Part shown: positions 8,831 through 17,157 of the stretch, piece by piece | How positions within the stretch are numbered: position 1 is the stretch's first letter | Layout: the number at the start of each line of letters is the position of its first letter | Assembly: GCF_013314895.1 (NCBI RefSeq) | Contig: NZ_JABTYE010000030.1 | Span: 1 to 52,591, forward strand | Origin: Cupriavidus gilardii | GTDB lineage: Bacteria > Pseudomonadota > Gammaproteobacteria > Burkholderiales > Burkholderiaceae | DNA: 52,591 nt | Direction: 5' to 3' | Notes under the pieces: generated by a model | Database searches by the model: none | Told to the model about the DNA's origin: nothing | The model's input: the letters and a program-made list of their open reading frames with translations, nothing else | Program-made: the position numbers and the translations under genes

Positions 8831-10024
8831 ATGACGCCGTATCCCGCCGCCGCCATGCCGATCAGTGTTCTGATCGCGCTGACGGTGTGCAACCACGTGG
8901 CATTCAACGCCAGCCGCGTCGTCGTTTCCCTGTTCGCCATTTCGCTGAAGGCCTCGACCATCACGCTCGGGCTGCTGATGTCGCTGTACGCGCTGCTGCC
9001 GATGCTGCTGGCGATCCGCGCCGGGCGCCGCATCGACCAGATCGGGCCGCGCCGGCCGATGACCGCGGGTTCGCTGATGGTGGTGGCCGGCACGCTGCTG
9101 CCGGCGATCTGGCCGAGCGTCGCCGCGCTGTACGCCTCGTGCGCGCTGATCGGCGTGGGCTTCATGCTGGTCCAGGTCGCCATGCAGCTGCTGATCGGCC
9201 AGCTGTCGACCGACGAGACCCGTCTTCGCAACTACACCTGGCATGCGCTGGGCCTGTCGGTGTCCGGCACGCTGGGCCCGGTGACGGTCGGCTACGTGAT
9301 CGAGCACGCCGGCTATCGGCCCGCCTTCCTGCTGCTGGTCGGCATCGCGCTGATCGGGCAGATCGGCCTGCGTCTGGTGCATGATCGCCTGCCCGCGCAC
9401 GGCGCCGGCGCGGCACGCCAGGCCGCGCTCGACGGCCGCAGCGGCTCGGCGCTGGACTTGCTGATGGTGCCCGAACTGCGCGCGGTCTTTGTCGCCAGCG
9501 CGGTGCTCTCCGCCGCGTGGGATCTGCATGCGTTCCTGATCCCGATCCAGGGCACGCGCGTGGGCCTGTCGCCGTCGTCGATCGGCTGGGTGCTCGGCGC
9601 CTTCGCGATCGCCACGCTGGCGATCCGCATCGCGATGCCGCTGGTCACGCGCCATCTGTCCGAATGGAAGATCATCCGCGGCGCGCTGCTGGTCGGCGGC
9701 ATCGCCTATCTGCTCTACCCCTTCGTCTCGACCTTCTGGCTGATGTGCTGCCTGGCGTTCGTGCTGGGCCTGGCGCTGGGCAGCGCGCAGCCCAACGTGA
9801 TGAACATCCTGCATAGCGCGTCGCCGTCGGGGCGCGCCGGCGAGGCGCTGGGCCTGCGCTCGGCGGTGCTGAACACCAGCCAGGTGGTATGGCCGCTGAC
9901 CTTCGGCGTGGTGGGCACCGCGCTCGGCATGCTGCCGATCTTCCTGTCGATGGCGGGCGCGATGGGCGTGGCTGGTTTCTATTCGCGCGGGCAGACGCGC
10001 AAGCTGCCGCCGCCTGCCGCATGA
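8831..10024 (+). CDS. Major facilitator superfamily transporter
   Basis: 397 residues with about 12 hydrophobic helices. The loop 2-3 motif typical of the MFS is present as RAGRRIDQIGPRRPM near residue 60, and the second half carries the weaker repeat. No substrate-specific motif is visible; the general look is of the small drug/metabolite efflux or sugar-efflux type. The ATG at 8831 gives a short N-terminus before helix 1; an ATG at 8855 is also possible and the longer frame from 8756 is Pro/Arg-rich and unlikely. The stop codon at 10022-10024 overlaps the first unit of a tandem repeat array. Confidence 0.85.
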   Translation: MTPYPAAAMPISVLIALTVCNHVAFNASRVVVSLFAISLKASTITLGLLMSLYALLPMLLAIRAGRRIDQIGPRRPMTAGSLMVVAGTLLPAIWPSVAALYASCALIGVGFMLVQVAMQLLIGQLSTDETRLRNYTWHALGLSVSGTLGPVTVGYVIEHAGYRPAFLLLVGIALIGQIGLRLVHDRLPAHGAGAARQAALDGRSGSALDLLMVPELRAVFVASAVLSAAWDLHAFLIPIQGTRVGLSPSSIGWVLGAFAIATLAIRIAMPLVTRHLSEWKIIRGALLVGGIAYLLYPFVSTFWLMCCLAFVLGLALGSAQPNVMNILHSASPSGRAGEALGLRSAVLNTSQVVWPLTFGVVGTALGMLPIFLSMAGAMGVAGFYSRGQTRKLPPPAA

Positions 10025-10118
10025 CGCCTGGGCGTCTGACGCCTGGGGTCTGACGCCTGGGGTCTGACGCCTGGGGTCTGACGCCTGACGCCTGAGGCCT
10101 GAGGCCTGAGAGGCCTGG
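10023..10118. repeat. 14-bp/7-bp tandem repeat array abutting the MFS stop
   Basis: About four copies of the 14-mer GACGCCTGGGGTCT run head to tail, followed by copies of the embedded 7-mer GACGCCT and its variant GAGGCCT. The array begins inside the TGA stop of the MFS gene. The spacer then continues to pdxH (10291) with a TATACT box at 10169-10174 as the only promoter-like element. Confidence 0.85.
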
Positions 10119-10290
10119 GCCGCTATTGCGGGCCGGCCTTTGTGCGGGTTCCGCGCCGGGATGCCTTCGCTATACTCCAGGCATCCGGATCCGCATATCG
10201 GCCGCGCGAGCAGGTGTGCCGACGCTATCGGAGACCCGATCAGGACGCTTCAACCATCCCTCCCGCGGCCGTGCCGCTGCTCTTCCCGCC

Positions 10291-10929
10291 ATGACGCAAC
10301 TCGCCGATCTCCGTCGTACCTATGTGCTCGGTTCGCTGACCGAAGCCGATGTCGCGCCCCAACCCATCGCGCAATTCGAACGCTGGTTCGAGGAAGCGCT
10401 GACCGCCAAGCTGCCCGAGCCGAATGCGATGACGCTGGCCACCGTCGATGGGAGCGGTCAGCCCTCGGCCCGCATCGTGCTGCTCAAGGGCATCGACGAG
10501 CGCGGCTTCACCTTCTTCACCAATTACGAGAGCCGCAAGGGTCTGGACCTGGCGGTCAATCCGCGCGCCGCGCTGCTGTTCCACTGGGTACAGCTCGAAC
10601 GGCAGGTTCGCATCGAAGGCGTCGTCGAGAAAGTCAGCGACGCCGAGAGCGATGCCTACTTTGCCTCGCGGCCGCTCGGCTCCCGCATCGGCGCCTGGGC
10701 GTCGGCGCAGAGCCAGGAGGTGGCCGACCGCGCGCTGCTCGAGCAACGCGAGGCCGAGTTCCGCCAGCGCTTCGGCGAAAACCCGCCGCGGCCGCCGCAC
10801 TGGGGCGGCTATCGCGTAGCGCCGACGCGCGTCGAATTCTGGCAGGGCCGTCCGTCGCGGCTGCACGATCGCATCGCTTATCTGCGCCAGCCGGACGGCA
10901 GCTGGCGCATCGCGCGGCTGTCGCCGTAA
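10291..10929 (+). CDS. pdxH: Pyridoxamine 5'-phosphate oxidase
   Basis: 212 residues, close to the 218 of E. coli PdxH. It oxidises pyridoxine or pyridoxamine 5'-phosphate to pyridoxal 5'-phosphate with FMN and O2. Family signatures run through the whole protein: the FMN-binding core SARIVLLKGIDERGFTFFTN and NYESRKG, the PRAALLFHW strand, SRIGAWASAQS in the middle, and the C-terminal substrate-site signature VEFWQGRPSRLHDR. The ATG at 10291 matches the expected N-terminus (ADLRRTY). It is monocistronic between the tandem repeat array and cfa. PLP made here serves several enzymes encoded in this window (GlyA, KynU, the aminotransferase). Confidence 0.97.
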   Translation: MTQLADLRRTYVLGSLTEADVAPQPIAQFERWFEEALTAKLPEPNAMTLATVDGSGQPSARIVLLKGIDERGFTFFTNYESRKGLDLAVNPRAALLFHWVQLERQVRIEGVVEKVSDAESDAYFASRPLGSRIGAWASAQSQEVADRALLEQREAEFRQRFGENPPRPPHWGGYRVAPTRVEFWQGRPSRLHDRIAYLRQPDGSWRIARLSP

Positions 10930-10980
10930 GTGTTTGGCGCGCGGCGCGCGGTTTGCCCCTGTCATCGAAATGGGGTCTAG

Positions 10981-11027
10981 GCAGTGCACTGCACACCGGC
11001 GTGGTTTGGCGTATAAAGTGAAACGCC
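10981..11027 (+). promoter_or_regulatory. Palindromes in the cfa upstream region
   Basis: The perfect 12-bp palindrome GCAGTGCACTGC (10981-10992) is followed by an inverted repeat with arms GGCGT (11008-11012) and ACGCC (11023-11027) enclosing a TATAAA-like box. These sit about 120-165 bases before the cfa start and could be promoter and operator; no regulator can be assigned. Confidence 0.35.
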
Positions 11028-11146
11028 AGACGCACCGGGCAGCGGGCTCTGGCGTCGGGTATGGCACAGTCTGATATATCCGAAGACTTAGCCCCCACAG
11101 TTGTTCGTTGGAGAAGTATGCCGCCATTCATCAGGAGGAAAGCCGC

Positions 11147-12379
11147 ATGTTTTTCAAGCAAGCACTGGACACGCAACTGGAGCGCTGGGTCGCGGAGCTG
11201 CGCGACAAGGCCAACCTGCCCGTCAAGCTGCGGCTCTGGAATGGCCATGAATACGCGCTGGGCAATTTCGAGCAACCCGCGGTCACGCTGACCGTGCGCG
11301 AGGCCGGCGCGCTGCCGCTGCTGCTGACGCCGACGCTGGACAATCTGGGCGAGGCCTACGTCCAGCAGAAGATCGATCTGGAGGGCAAGCTCGCCGACAT
11401 CATCGCGGTCGGCTACGGCTTCTCCCGCGCCACCACGCAACTGGCCGGCAGCACGCTGGCCCGCGTCGCGCAGCGCTTCACCCATACCAAGCAGGAAGAC
11501 AAGGCGTCGATCGAATACCACTACGACGTCTCCAACGACTTCTACAAGCTGTGGCTGGACCCGAACATGGTCTACTCGTGTGCGTACTTCGAGCACGGCA
11601 CCGAGGACCTGGCCACCGCGCAACTGAAGAAGATCGACCACATCCTGACCAAGATCCGGCTGCAGCCGGGCCAGACGCTGCTCGACATCGGCTGCGGCTG
11701 GGGCGCGCTGGTGCTGCGCGCCGCGCAGAAGTTCGGCGCGCGCTGTGTCGGCATCACGCTGTCGGAAAACCAGTTCGCGCTGGCGACCGAGCGGGTCAGG
11801 CAGGCCGGGCTGCAGGACCAGATCGAGATCCGCCTGCAGGACTACCGCGACGTGACCGGAACCTTCGATCGCATCACCAGCGTCGGCATGTTCGAGCACG
11901 TCGGCAAGGAGAACCTGGTCACCTACTTCAGCCGCATGTGCGAGCTGCTGGCCGACGACGGCATCGCGATGAACCACGGCATCACCTCGCCGGACCCGGA
12001 CAGCGGCAAGGTGCCGATGGACGGCGCGCAGTTCATGGACCGCTACGTGTTCCCGCAGGGCGAGCTGCCGCATATCAGCATGGTGCTGCATACGCTGGCC
12101 AAGGGCGGGCTCGAGGCCTACGACGTCGAGCTGCTGCGCCGGCACTATGCGCAGACGCTGCGGCACTGGGCCGAGAACTTCGAGACGCATGGCGAGACCA
12201 TCCGCGAGATGGTCGGCGAGAAGAAGTACCGCATCTGGCGCGTCTACCTGGCCGGCTGCGCGCAGGCCTTCGACAGCGAGAAGATGTCGATCTATCAGGT
12301 GGTCTGCCACAAGGCCACCCAGCCATCGAACACGCTGCCCTGGTCGCGGCATTACATCTACGACAAGACGCTTGATTGA
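11147..12379 (+). CDS. cfa: Cyclopropane-fatty-acyl-phospholipid synthase
   Basis: 410-residue SAM-dependent methyltransferase that adds a methylene bridge to unsaturated acyl chains of membrane phospholipids, usually on entry to stationary phase or under acid stress. The SAM site is LLDIGCGWGALVL near residue 180, preceded by the family block HYDVSNDFYKLWLDPNMVYSCAYF and followed by ITLSENQ and SVGMFEHVG. The C-terminal WSRHYIYD-type ending is intact. The ATG at 11147 follows a strong AGGAGGAA ribosome site by six bases and is preferred over an ATG at 11108. The stop overlaps the probable TTG start of the DUF72 gene. Confidence 0.95.
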   Translation: MFFKQALDTQLERWVAELRDKANLPVKLRLWNGHEYALGNFEQPAVTLTVREAGALPLLLTPTLDNLGEAYVQQKIDLEGKLADIIAVGYGFSRATTQLAGSTLARVAQRFTHTKQEDKASIEYHYDVSNDFYKLWLDPNMVYSCAYFEHGTEDLATAQLKKIDHILTKIRLQPGQTLLDIGCGWGALVLRAAQKFGARCVGITLSENQFALATERVRQAGLQDQIEIRLQDYRDVTGTFDRITSVGMFEHVGKENLVTYFSRMCELLADDGIAMNHGITSPDPDSGKVPMDGAQFMDRYVFPQGELPHISMVLHTLAKGGLEAYDVELLRRHYAQTLRHWAENFETHGETIREMVGEKKYRIWRVYLAGCAQAFDSEKMSIYQVVCHKATQPSNTLPWSRHYIYDKTLD

Positions 12380-13481
12380 CGATTTGTTTGGCGGCCTGCC
12401 GCCTGCACCCGCAACACCAGCCGAACAGTCACTGGGTCCCCGCCTGCGCGGGGACGACGCCGCGCCAGACAGCGGTGTCGTTCCCGCGAAAGCGGGGACC
12501 CAGCGTCTTCGGCGCGGCAAGACGGTCCAGCCCGTCGCTGCCTCCGCCGAACTGACGGCCCTCGCCGCCCGGCTGCCCCGCCACCTCTACCTCGGCACCT
12601 CGACCTGGTCCTACCCCGGCTGGAAGGGCCTCGTCTACGACGGCGACTACAGCGACAGCCTGCTGTCGCGCAAGGGGCTCGCCGCCTACGCCTGCCATCC
12701 GCTGCTGCGCGCGGCCGGCGTCGACCGCGGCTTCTACGCACCGATTCCGCTGGCCGACTACCTCGCCTATGCGGCGCAGGTGCCCGAGGATTTCCGCTTC
12801 TTGGTCAAGGCGCCCGCCAGCGTCTGCGATCCGTGGCTGCGCGACAGCAACGGCGCCGGCCGGCTGGCCAATGCGGCGTTTCTCGACGTGGAGATCGCGA
12901 TCCGCGATTTCATCACGCCGGCCACTGCGGGACTGGGGTCCAAATGCGGGCCGCTGCTGTTCCAGCTGTCGCCGCTGCGGGCGATGGCCAACGATGCCGC
13001 GGCCTTCCTCGCGCGGCTCGATGCCTTTCTGTCGGCCTTGCCGGCGCTGGATCCGATGCAGACTCCCAACGCCTGTTATGCGGTGGAACTGCGCGACCCC
13101 GAACTGCTGACGCCGCGCTTCATCAAGCTGCTGCGCACGCGTGGCGTGCGCTTCGGCTGCGGCGCGCGCGATCGCATGCCGCCGCTGACGCGCCTGGCCG
13201 CCGCGCAGGCGCTGCGCGACGAAGGCGAGCCGGGGCCGCTGGTGCTGCGCTGGCTGCTGCATCCAGGCTATGGCTACGATCAGGCCGAGGCGGCATTCGA
13301 GCCGTTCGACCGGTTGCACGCGCTCGATCCGCAGACGCTGGCGGCCGCGGCGGACCTTGCCGTGCGCACGCTGCAGGCCGGGCAGCCGGCCTATCTGATC
13401 GTCAGCAACAACGCCGAGGGCTGCGCGCCGCTGACGCTGGCGCGACTGGCCGAGGCGATCGCGCAGCGGCTCCGGGTGTAG
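12372..13481 (+). CDS. DUF72 family protein with a translated REP insert
   Basis: 369 residues if started at TTG 12372, which overlaps the cfa stop by eight bases. The conserved DUF72 TIM-barrel core begins at YLGTSTWSYPGW (about residue 75) and continues through FRFLVKAPASV and the closing YLIVSNNAEGCAPLTL block. Between a plausible native N-terminus (IDDLFGGLPPAP) and the core lies SLGPRLRGDD...VVPAKAGTQ, the familiar translation of a REP doublet. I checked every in-frame codon from 12387 to 12594: none is ATG, GTG or TTG, so the repeat must be inside the coding frame unless an unusual start is used. The function of DUF72 is unknown. Confidence 0.8.
   Translation: MIDDLFGGLPPAPATPAEQSLGPRLRGDDAAPDSGVVPAKAGTQRLRRGKTVQPVAASAELTALAARLPRHLYLGTSTWSYPGWKGLVYDGDYSDSLLSRKGLAAYACHPLLRAAGVDRGFYAPIPLADYLAYAAQVPEDFRFLVKAPASVCDPWLRDSNGAGRLANAAFLDVEIAIRDFITPATAGLGSKCGPLLFQLSPLRAMANDAAAFLARLDAFLSALPALDPMQTPNACYAVELRDPELLTPRFIKLLRTRGVRFGCGARDRMPPLTRLAAAQALRDEGEPGPLVLRWLLHPGYGYDQAEAAFEPFDRLHALDPQTLAAAADLAVRTLQAGQPAYLIVSNNAEGCAPLTLARLAEAIAQRLRV
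12432..12503. repeat. REP doublet inside the DUF72 reading frame
   Basis: Outer arms CTGGGTCCCCGC (12432-12443) and GCGGGGACCCAG (12492-12503) are perfect complements. Each half also folds on itself: CCCCGC-CTGC-GCGGGG and CCCGC-GAAA-GCGGG. This is a different REP family from the one at 3719. Its length and phase keep the surrounding frame open. Confidence 0.85.
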
Positions 13482-13514
13482 CTGCCCGCCGCTGCTGCCG
13501 CCATCGACGCGCGC

Positions 13515-14060
13515 TTACTGTGAGCGCAGCCGATGCGCGAAGCTCTTGCGGAACTTGGCCACCTTCGGCGAGATCACGAAGGCGCAATAGCCCTGCTCCG
13601 GATGATTGCGGAAGTAGTTCTGGTGATAGGCCTCGGCGCGCCAGTAGCGCTGCGCCGGCTCGACTTGCGTGACCAGCGGCCCGTCGTACAGCTGGCGCGC
13701 AGCGATGTCGGCCATCACCTGCTGCGCGGTCGCACGCTGTGCGTCCGAGTGGGTGTAGATCACCGAGCGGTACTGCGTGCCGACGTCGTTGCCCTGGCGA
13801 TTGAGCGTGGTCGGATCGTGGATCGCGAAGAAGATCTCGAGGATCTCGCGATAGGAGATCACCGCCGGATCGAAGCTCACCCGCACGACTTCGGCATGGC
13901 CGGTGTCGCCGCTGCAGACCTGCTCGTAGCTGGGATCGTCGACATGGCCGCCGGTATAGCCGGACTCCACCGCGGTCACGCCTTCGACCTGCTGATAGAC
14001 CGCCTCCAGGCACCAGAAGCAGCCGCCACCGAGCGTGGCGATTTCGGTTCGATCTTCCAT
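13515..14060 (-). CDS. msrA: Peptide methionine-S-sulfoxide reductase
   Basis: 181 residues. It reduces the S-epimer of methionine sulfoxide in proteins and free methionine, using thioredoxin. The catalytic signature GGCFWC is at residues 12-17, with Cys14 as the nucleophile, and the following GGCFWCLEAVYQQVEGV, YTGGHVDDPSYEQVCSG and FFAIHDPTTLNRQGNDVGTQ-type blocks are all conserved. A later cysteine near position 160 (GYCAFV) could act in resolving. The start ATG at 14060 gives the canonical length. It converges on the DUF72 gene with only about 30 bases between the stops, and lies downstream of the catabolic cluster on the same strand. Confidence 0.96.
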   Translation of the reverse strand: MEDRTEIATLGGGCFWCLEAVYQQVEGVTAVESGYTGGHVDDPSYEQVCSGDTGHAEVVRVSFDPAVISYREILEIFFAIHDPTTLNRQGNDVGTQYRSVIYTHSDAQRATAQQVMADIAARQLYDGPLVTQVEPAQRYWRAEAYHQNYFRNHPEQGYCAFVISPKVAKFRKSFAHRLRSQ

Positions 14061-14119
14061 GGATGCTTACCCGTTGGGATGCGCGGCAAGGCGCGATCGA
14101 ACGATGATACCCGCCGCGC

Positions 14120-15757
14120 TCAGTTCGTGCCGCCGCTGCCGCCCCGCGCCGCCTCCAGCGTCGCGCGCAGCTGCGGCTTCAGGACCTTGCCGAGCGCGCT
14201 CTTGGGCAGCGCGTCGAGCAGCACCACCTCGCGCGGCAGCTTGAAGCGGGCGATGCGCGCCGACAGCGCCTCGCGCAGGGACTCGGTCGCCAGCGCCGCG
14301 CGGTCCGCGCCGGCCGCCGGCACGATGACCGCGACCGGCACCTCGCCCCAGCGCGGATCGGCCAACCCCACCACCGCGCATTCGGCCACGCCGGGCAGCG
14401 CCACCAGCGCGTTCTCGATCTCGGCCGGATAGATGTTCTCGCCGCCCGAGATGATCATGTCCTTGCTGCGGCCGACCACCTCGATGCAGCCGTCGGCGTC
14501 GCGATGCGCGAGATCGCCCGAGCGGAACCACCCGTCGACGAAGCCGGGATGGGCAGGCTCGTGCCAGTAGCCCTGCATCAGATTGCTGGCGCGGATGCAA
14601 ATCTCGCCGACCTCCCCTTCTGCCACTTCCTCGCCGTTGCGGCCAAGCAGCCGCACCTGCGCCTCGGGCTGCGGCCAGCCGGCATAACCGGGCCGCGCCA
14701 TCGCCTCGTGCAGGCGCAGTACGATCGATACAGGACCGGTCTCGGTGGCGCCGTAGACCTGGCCCAGCGGCACGCCGCGCGCGTGGAAGGCATCGATATA
14801 GGCGCGCGGGATGGTCGAGGAGCCGGCCATCACGCCGCGCAGCACGCTCAGGTCGGCATCGTTCCAGCCGGGATGTTCTAGCACCGCGCGCAGCGTGGCC
14901 GGCACCATCAGCGACAGCGTCGGCCGCGCCTGCGCCAGCGCGTCGAGCCAGCCGTCCGGCGTGAAGCGCTCGTGCAGGGTTACCTGCGCACCGAGCAGCA
15001 GCGCCGGCACGGTCTGGATGCACAGCCCGCCCACATGGAACATCGGCAGCGTCGACAGGACATGGTCGGTGTCGCGCATCTCGTGCGCCCACCAGCTCGC
15101 GCGCGCATTGGCCAGCAGCGCGGCCTGCGTATGCAGCGCGCCCTTCGGCTGGCCGGTGGTGCCGGAGGTGTAGACCAGCAGCAGCGGCGTGTCGTCGGGC
15201 ATCGGGCCGATCGGCGACTCGGTCGGCTCGGGCGGGGCCGGGCGGTCGATCAGGCGGTCGATATGGGCGTGGCGAACGGCGCCGCGCCGGCCTTCCTCGC
15301 GGACTGCACCGGCAACTTCACTTGCCACTTCACCCGCGGCCGCACCTTCGCCGGCGCGCGCCACCGCGGCCGCAGCCTCCGCGTGCGCGTCGTCATGAAA
15401 GATCGCGCGCACGCCGGCGTGCCCGGTGATCGCGGCCAGTTCGGGCACCGCCAGCCGGTAATTCAGCGGCACGAAAATCGCGCCCAGCCGCGCGCAGGCG
15501 AACAGCAACGCCAGCTGCAGATCGTGGTTCAGGCACAGCGTGGCGACGCGATCGCCGCGGGCGATGCCCCAATCGGCGAGCAGATGGGCGGCCACGCGTT
15601 CGATGCGGCTCCACAGCTTGGCATAGCCGATCGTGCGCCCCTGGAAATGCAGCGCCGGCCGATGCGGCTGACCGTCGGCCAGCGCATGCAGCGGGCGCAG
15701 CAGCGCGCCGACGCTGGCCGCGTCCAGATGCGGCCGCCCTCCGCAGGCGCCGCTCAT
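14120..15757 (-). CDS. AMP-dependent acyl-CoA ligase of the catabolic cluster
   Basis: 545-residue ANL-family ligase. The P-loop-like YTSGTTGQPKG motif is near residue 195, YGATETGPVS near 335, SGDLAHRDADGCIEVVGRSK near 425, and the C-terminal catalytic lysine region PKSALGKVLKPQL is present. It should form a CoA thioester from an organic acid, the likely entry step of this cluster. An Ala/Glu/Arg-rich insert (residues about 120-165) is unlike the rest. The ATG overlaps the stop of the upstream flavoprotein gene by four bases (ATGA), showing translational coupling. Sequence alone does not show whether the acid is aliphatic, aromatic or heteroaromatic. It is last in the leftward operon. Confidence 0.88.
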   Translation of the reverse strand: MSGACGGRPHLDAASVGALLRPLHALADGQPHRPALHFQGRTIGYAKLWSRIERVAAHLLADWGIARGDRVATLCLNHDLQLALLFACARLGAIFVPLNYRLAVPELAAITGHAGVRAIFHDDAHAEAAAAVARAGEGAAAGEVASEVAGAVREEGRRGAVRHAHIDRLIDRPAPPEPTESPIGPMPDDTPLLLVYTSGTTGQPKGALHTQAALLANARASWWAHEMRDTDHVLSTLPMFHVGGLCIQTVPALLLGAQVTLHERFTPDGWLDALAQARPTLSLMVPATLRAVLEHPGWNDADLSVLRGVMAGSSTIPRAYIDAFHARGVPLGQVYGATETGPVSIVLRLHEAMARPGYAGWPQPEAQVRLLGRNGEEVAEGEVGEICIRASNLMQGYWHEPAHPGFVDGWFRSGDLAHRDADGCIEVVGRSKDMIISGGENIYPAEIENALVALPGVAECAVVGLADPRWGEVPVAVIVPAAGADRAALATESLREALSARIARFKLPREVVLLDALPKSALGKVLKPQLRATLEAARGGSGGTN

Positions 15758-16998
15758 TCGTCGCGCTCGCCCGGTTCGTACAGCGTTTCGCGGCCCATGC
15801 GATCGAGAATCAGCTCGGCGGTCCACGGCAGCATCAGCGCGCCGCAGCGTGAATCGCGATAGAGCCGCTCGAGCGGCAGGTCCTTGAGCATCGACTGGCC
15901 GCCGCAGGTGCGGATCGCCAGCCGCGCGATATCGTTGGCGCCTTCCATCACCGCGTAGTGCGCGGCATAGAGCCGCATGCGCTGGTCCTTCGACGGATTG
16001 GGGCGCGCCTCGTGGATGACGCGCCAGAACAGCGAGCGCATCGACTCGAGCTGGATCCGCATCTGCGCCACCGCGATCTGCTTGGTGGGGTACATGCGGC
16101 GCTTGACCGGCGGCTGGCCGGGCACCTCGCCGCGCAGGTATTGCACCGTGAAATCGTAGGCGGCCTGCGCCACGCCCAGATAGGTGGGCGACAGCGTGAA
16201 GAACATCGCCGGCCAGGTCTGCGCGGCTTTGTAGTAGACGCCGCGCGGCATCAGCTGCTCGTCGTCGGGCACGAACACGTCCTTGAGCAGCAGCGTGCGC
16301 GAGACCGTGCCGCGCATGCCCATCGGGTCCCAGTCGCCGGTCACGGTCAGACCGTCGGCCTTGCCCGGCACCGCGATATACAGCGTGTCGCGCATGTCGG
16401 GATGATGGTCGCCGCGGTCCTCGGTGCAGAGGATGCCGTAGTAGTCGGCCGCGCCCGACAGCGAGGCGAAGATCTTGCGGCCGTTGAGCAGCCAGCCGCC
16501 CTCGACCTTGCGCGCGGTGGTGCCGAACGGCGCCTTGCCGGCCGCGGCCGCCGAGCCTTCCGAGAACGGCTGCGCATAGACCGCGCCGTCCTTGACCACG
16601 CGCGCGAAATGCAGCTCGCGGCGGGCCGCATGTTCGGCGCGCTGCGCGTCCGTCATCGCGATGCCGTCGGCCAGCATGCCGGTCCACATCGTCGAGCAGA
16701 TATGCATGTTGTAGGTCAGCGCGGTGGCGCCGCAGAAGCGGCCGATCTCCGCGCCGATCATGCAGTAGGTCGCGAAGTCCGCGCCCTCGCCGCCGAAGGC
16801 CTTCGGCACGCACAGCGCCAGCAGGCCGGCCTCGCGCAGATCGTCGTAGTTGGCGAACGGGAAGCTTGCCTCGCGGTCCCATTGCGCCGCGCGCGGCGCG
16901 AAGCGCTCGCGGCCGAGCCGGTTGGCCAGCGTCAGCAGACGGACCTGATCGTCGGTGAAATCGGCCTCGCCGACAGCGGGAACGAAGTCCAGGGGCAT
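15754..16998 (-). CDS. Acyl-CoA-dehydrogenase-fold flavoprotein, catalytic Glu absent
   Basis: 414 residues with the acyl-CoA dehydrogenase fold: N-terminal helical domain, FAD-binding middle strands (AQPFSEGSA, NGRKIFASLSGAADYYGI) and C-terminal helices (YRDSRCGALMLPWTAELILD). Where classical dehydrogenases carry the base in YEGT, this protein has LMLPWTAE, so the usual catalytic glutamate is missing at that position. Group D flavin monooxygenases such as IacA and DszC share this fold and take reduced flavin from a separate reductase; a flavin reductase gene is divergent in this cluster. I infer an oxygenase or unusual oxidase role, acting on a CoA ester or free acid. The gene overlaps the ligase gene by four bases. 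Confidence 0.8.
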   Translation of the reverse strand: MPLDFVPAVGEADFTDDQVRLLTLANRLGRERFAPRAAQWDREASFPFANYDDLREAGLLALCVPKAFGGEGADFATYCMIGAEIGRFCGATALTYNMHICSTMWTGMLADGIAMTDAQRAEHAARRELHFARVVKDGAVYAQPFSEGSAAAAGKAPFGTTARKVEGGWLLNGRKIFASLSGAADYYGILCTEDRGDHHPDMRDTLYIAVPGKADGLTVTGDWDPMGMRGTVSRTLLLKDVFVPDDEQLMPRGVYYKAAQTWPAMFFTLSPTYLGVAQAAYDFTVQYLRGEVPGQPPVKRRMYPTKQIAVAQMRIQLESMRSLFWRVIHEARPNPSKDQRMRLYAAHYAVMEGANDIARLAIRTCGGQSMLKDLPLERLYRDSRCGALMLPWTAELILDRMGRETLYEPGERDE

Positions 16999-17043
16999 GA
17001 TGGTGTCTCTCGTGGTCAGCTTGTTATGCGGTGGGCGCGATCG

Positions 17044-17139
17044 TGCGTTGGGGCGTTGGGGCGTTGGGGCGTTGGCGCGTTGGTGCGTTGGTGCGTTGGT
17101 GCGTTGGTGCGGTGGCGGGTTGGTGCGGTGGTCCGTTGC
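17044..17139. repeat. 8-bp tandem array, 12 units, in operon spacer
   Basis: Twelve consecutive 8-mers of the form NGCGTTGG, with a few substitutions at the right end (TGCGGTGG, CGGGTTGG). The array fills most of the 159-bp spacer between the alpha/beta hydrolase stop (17158) and the flavoprotein start (16998). There are no unique spacers between units, so it is a simple tandem repeat. Confidence 0.9.
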
Positions 17140-17157
17140 TTCGACGGGGGGTCGACG

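Noticed and set aside
14120..16882. 920-residue frame suggesting a dehydrogenase-ligase fusion
   Set aside because: The first part is a shifted shadow of the flavoprotein gene; the ligase has its own start at 15757 with an ATGA overlap.
17044..17139. CRISPR-like repeat array
   Set aside because: Units are 8 bp with no unique spacers and there are no cas genes, so it is a simple tandem repeat.
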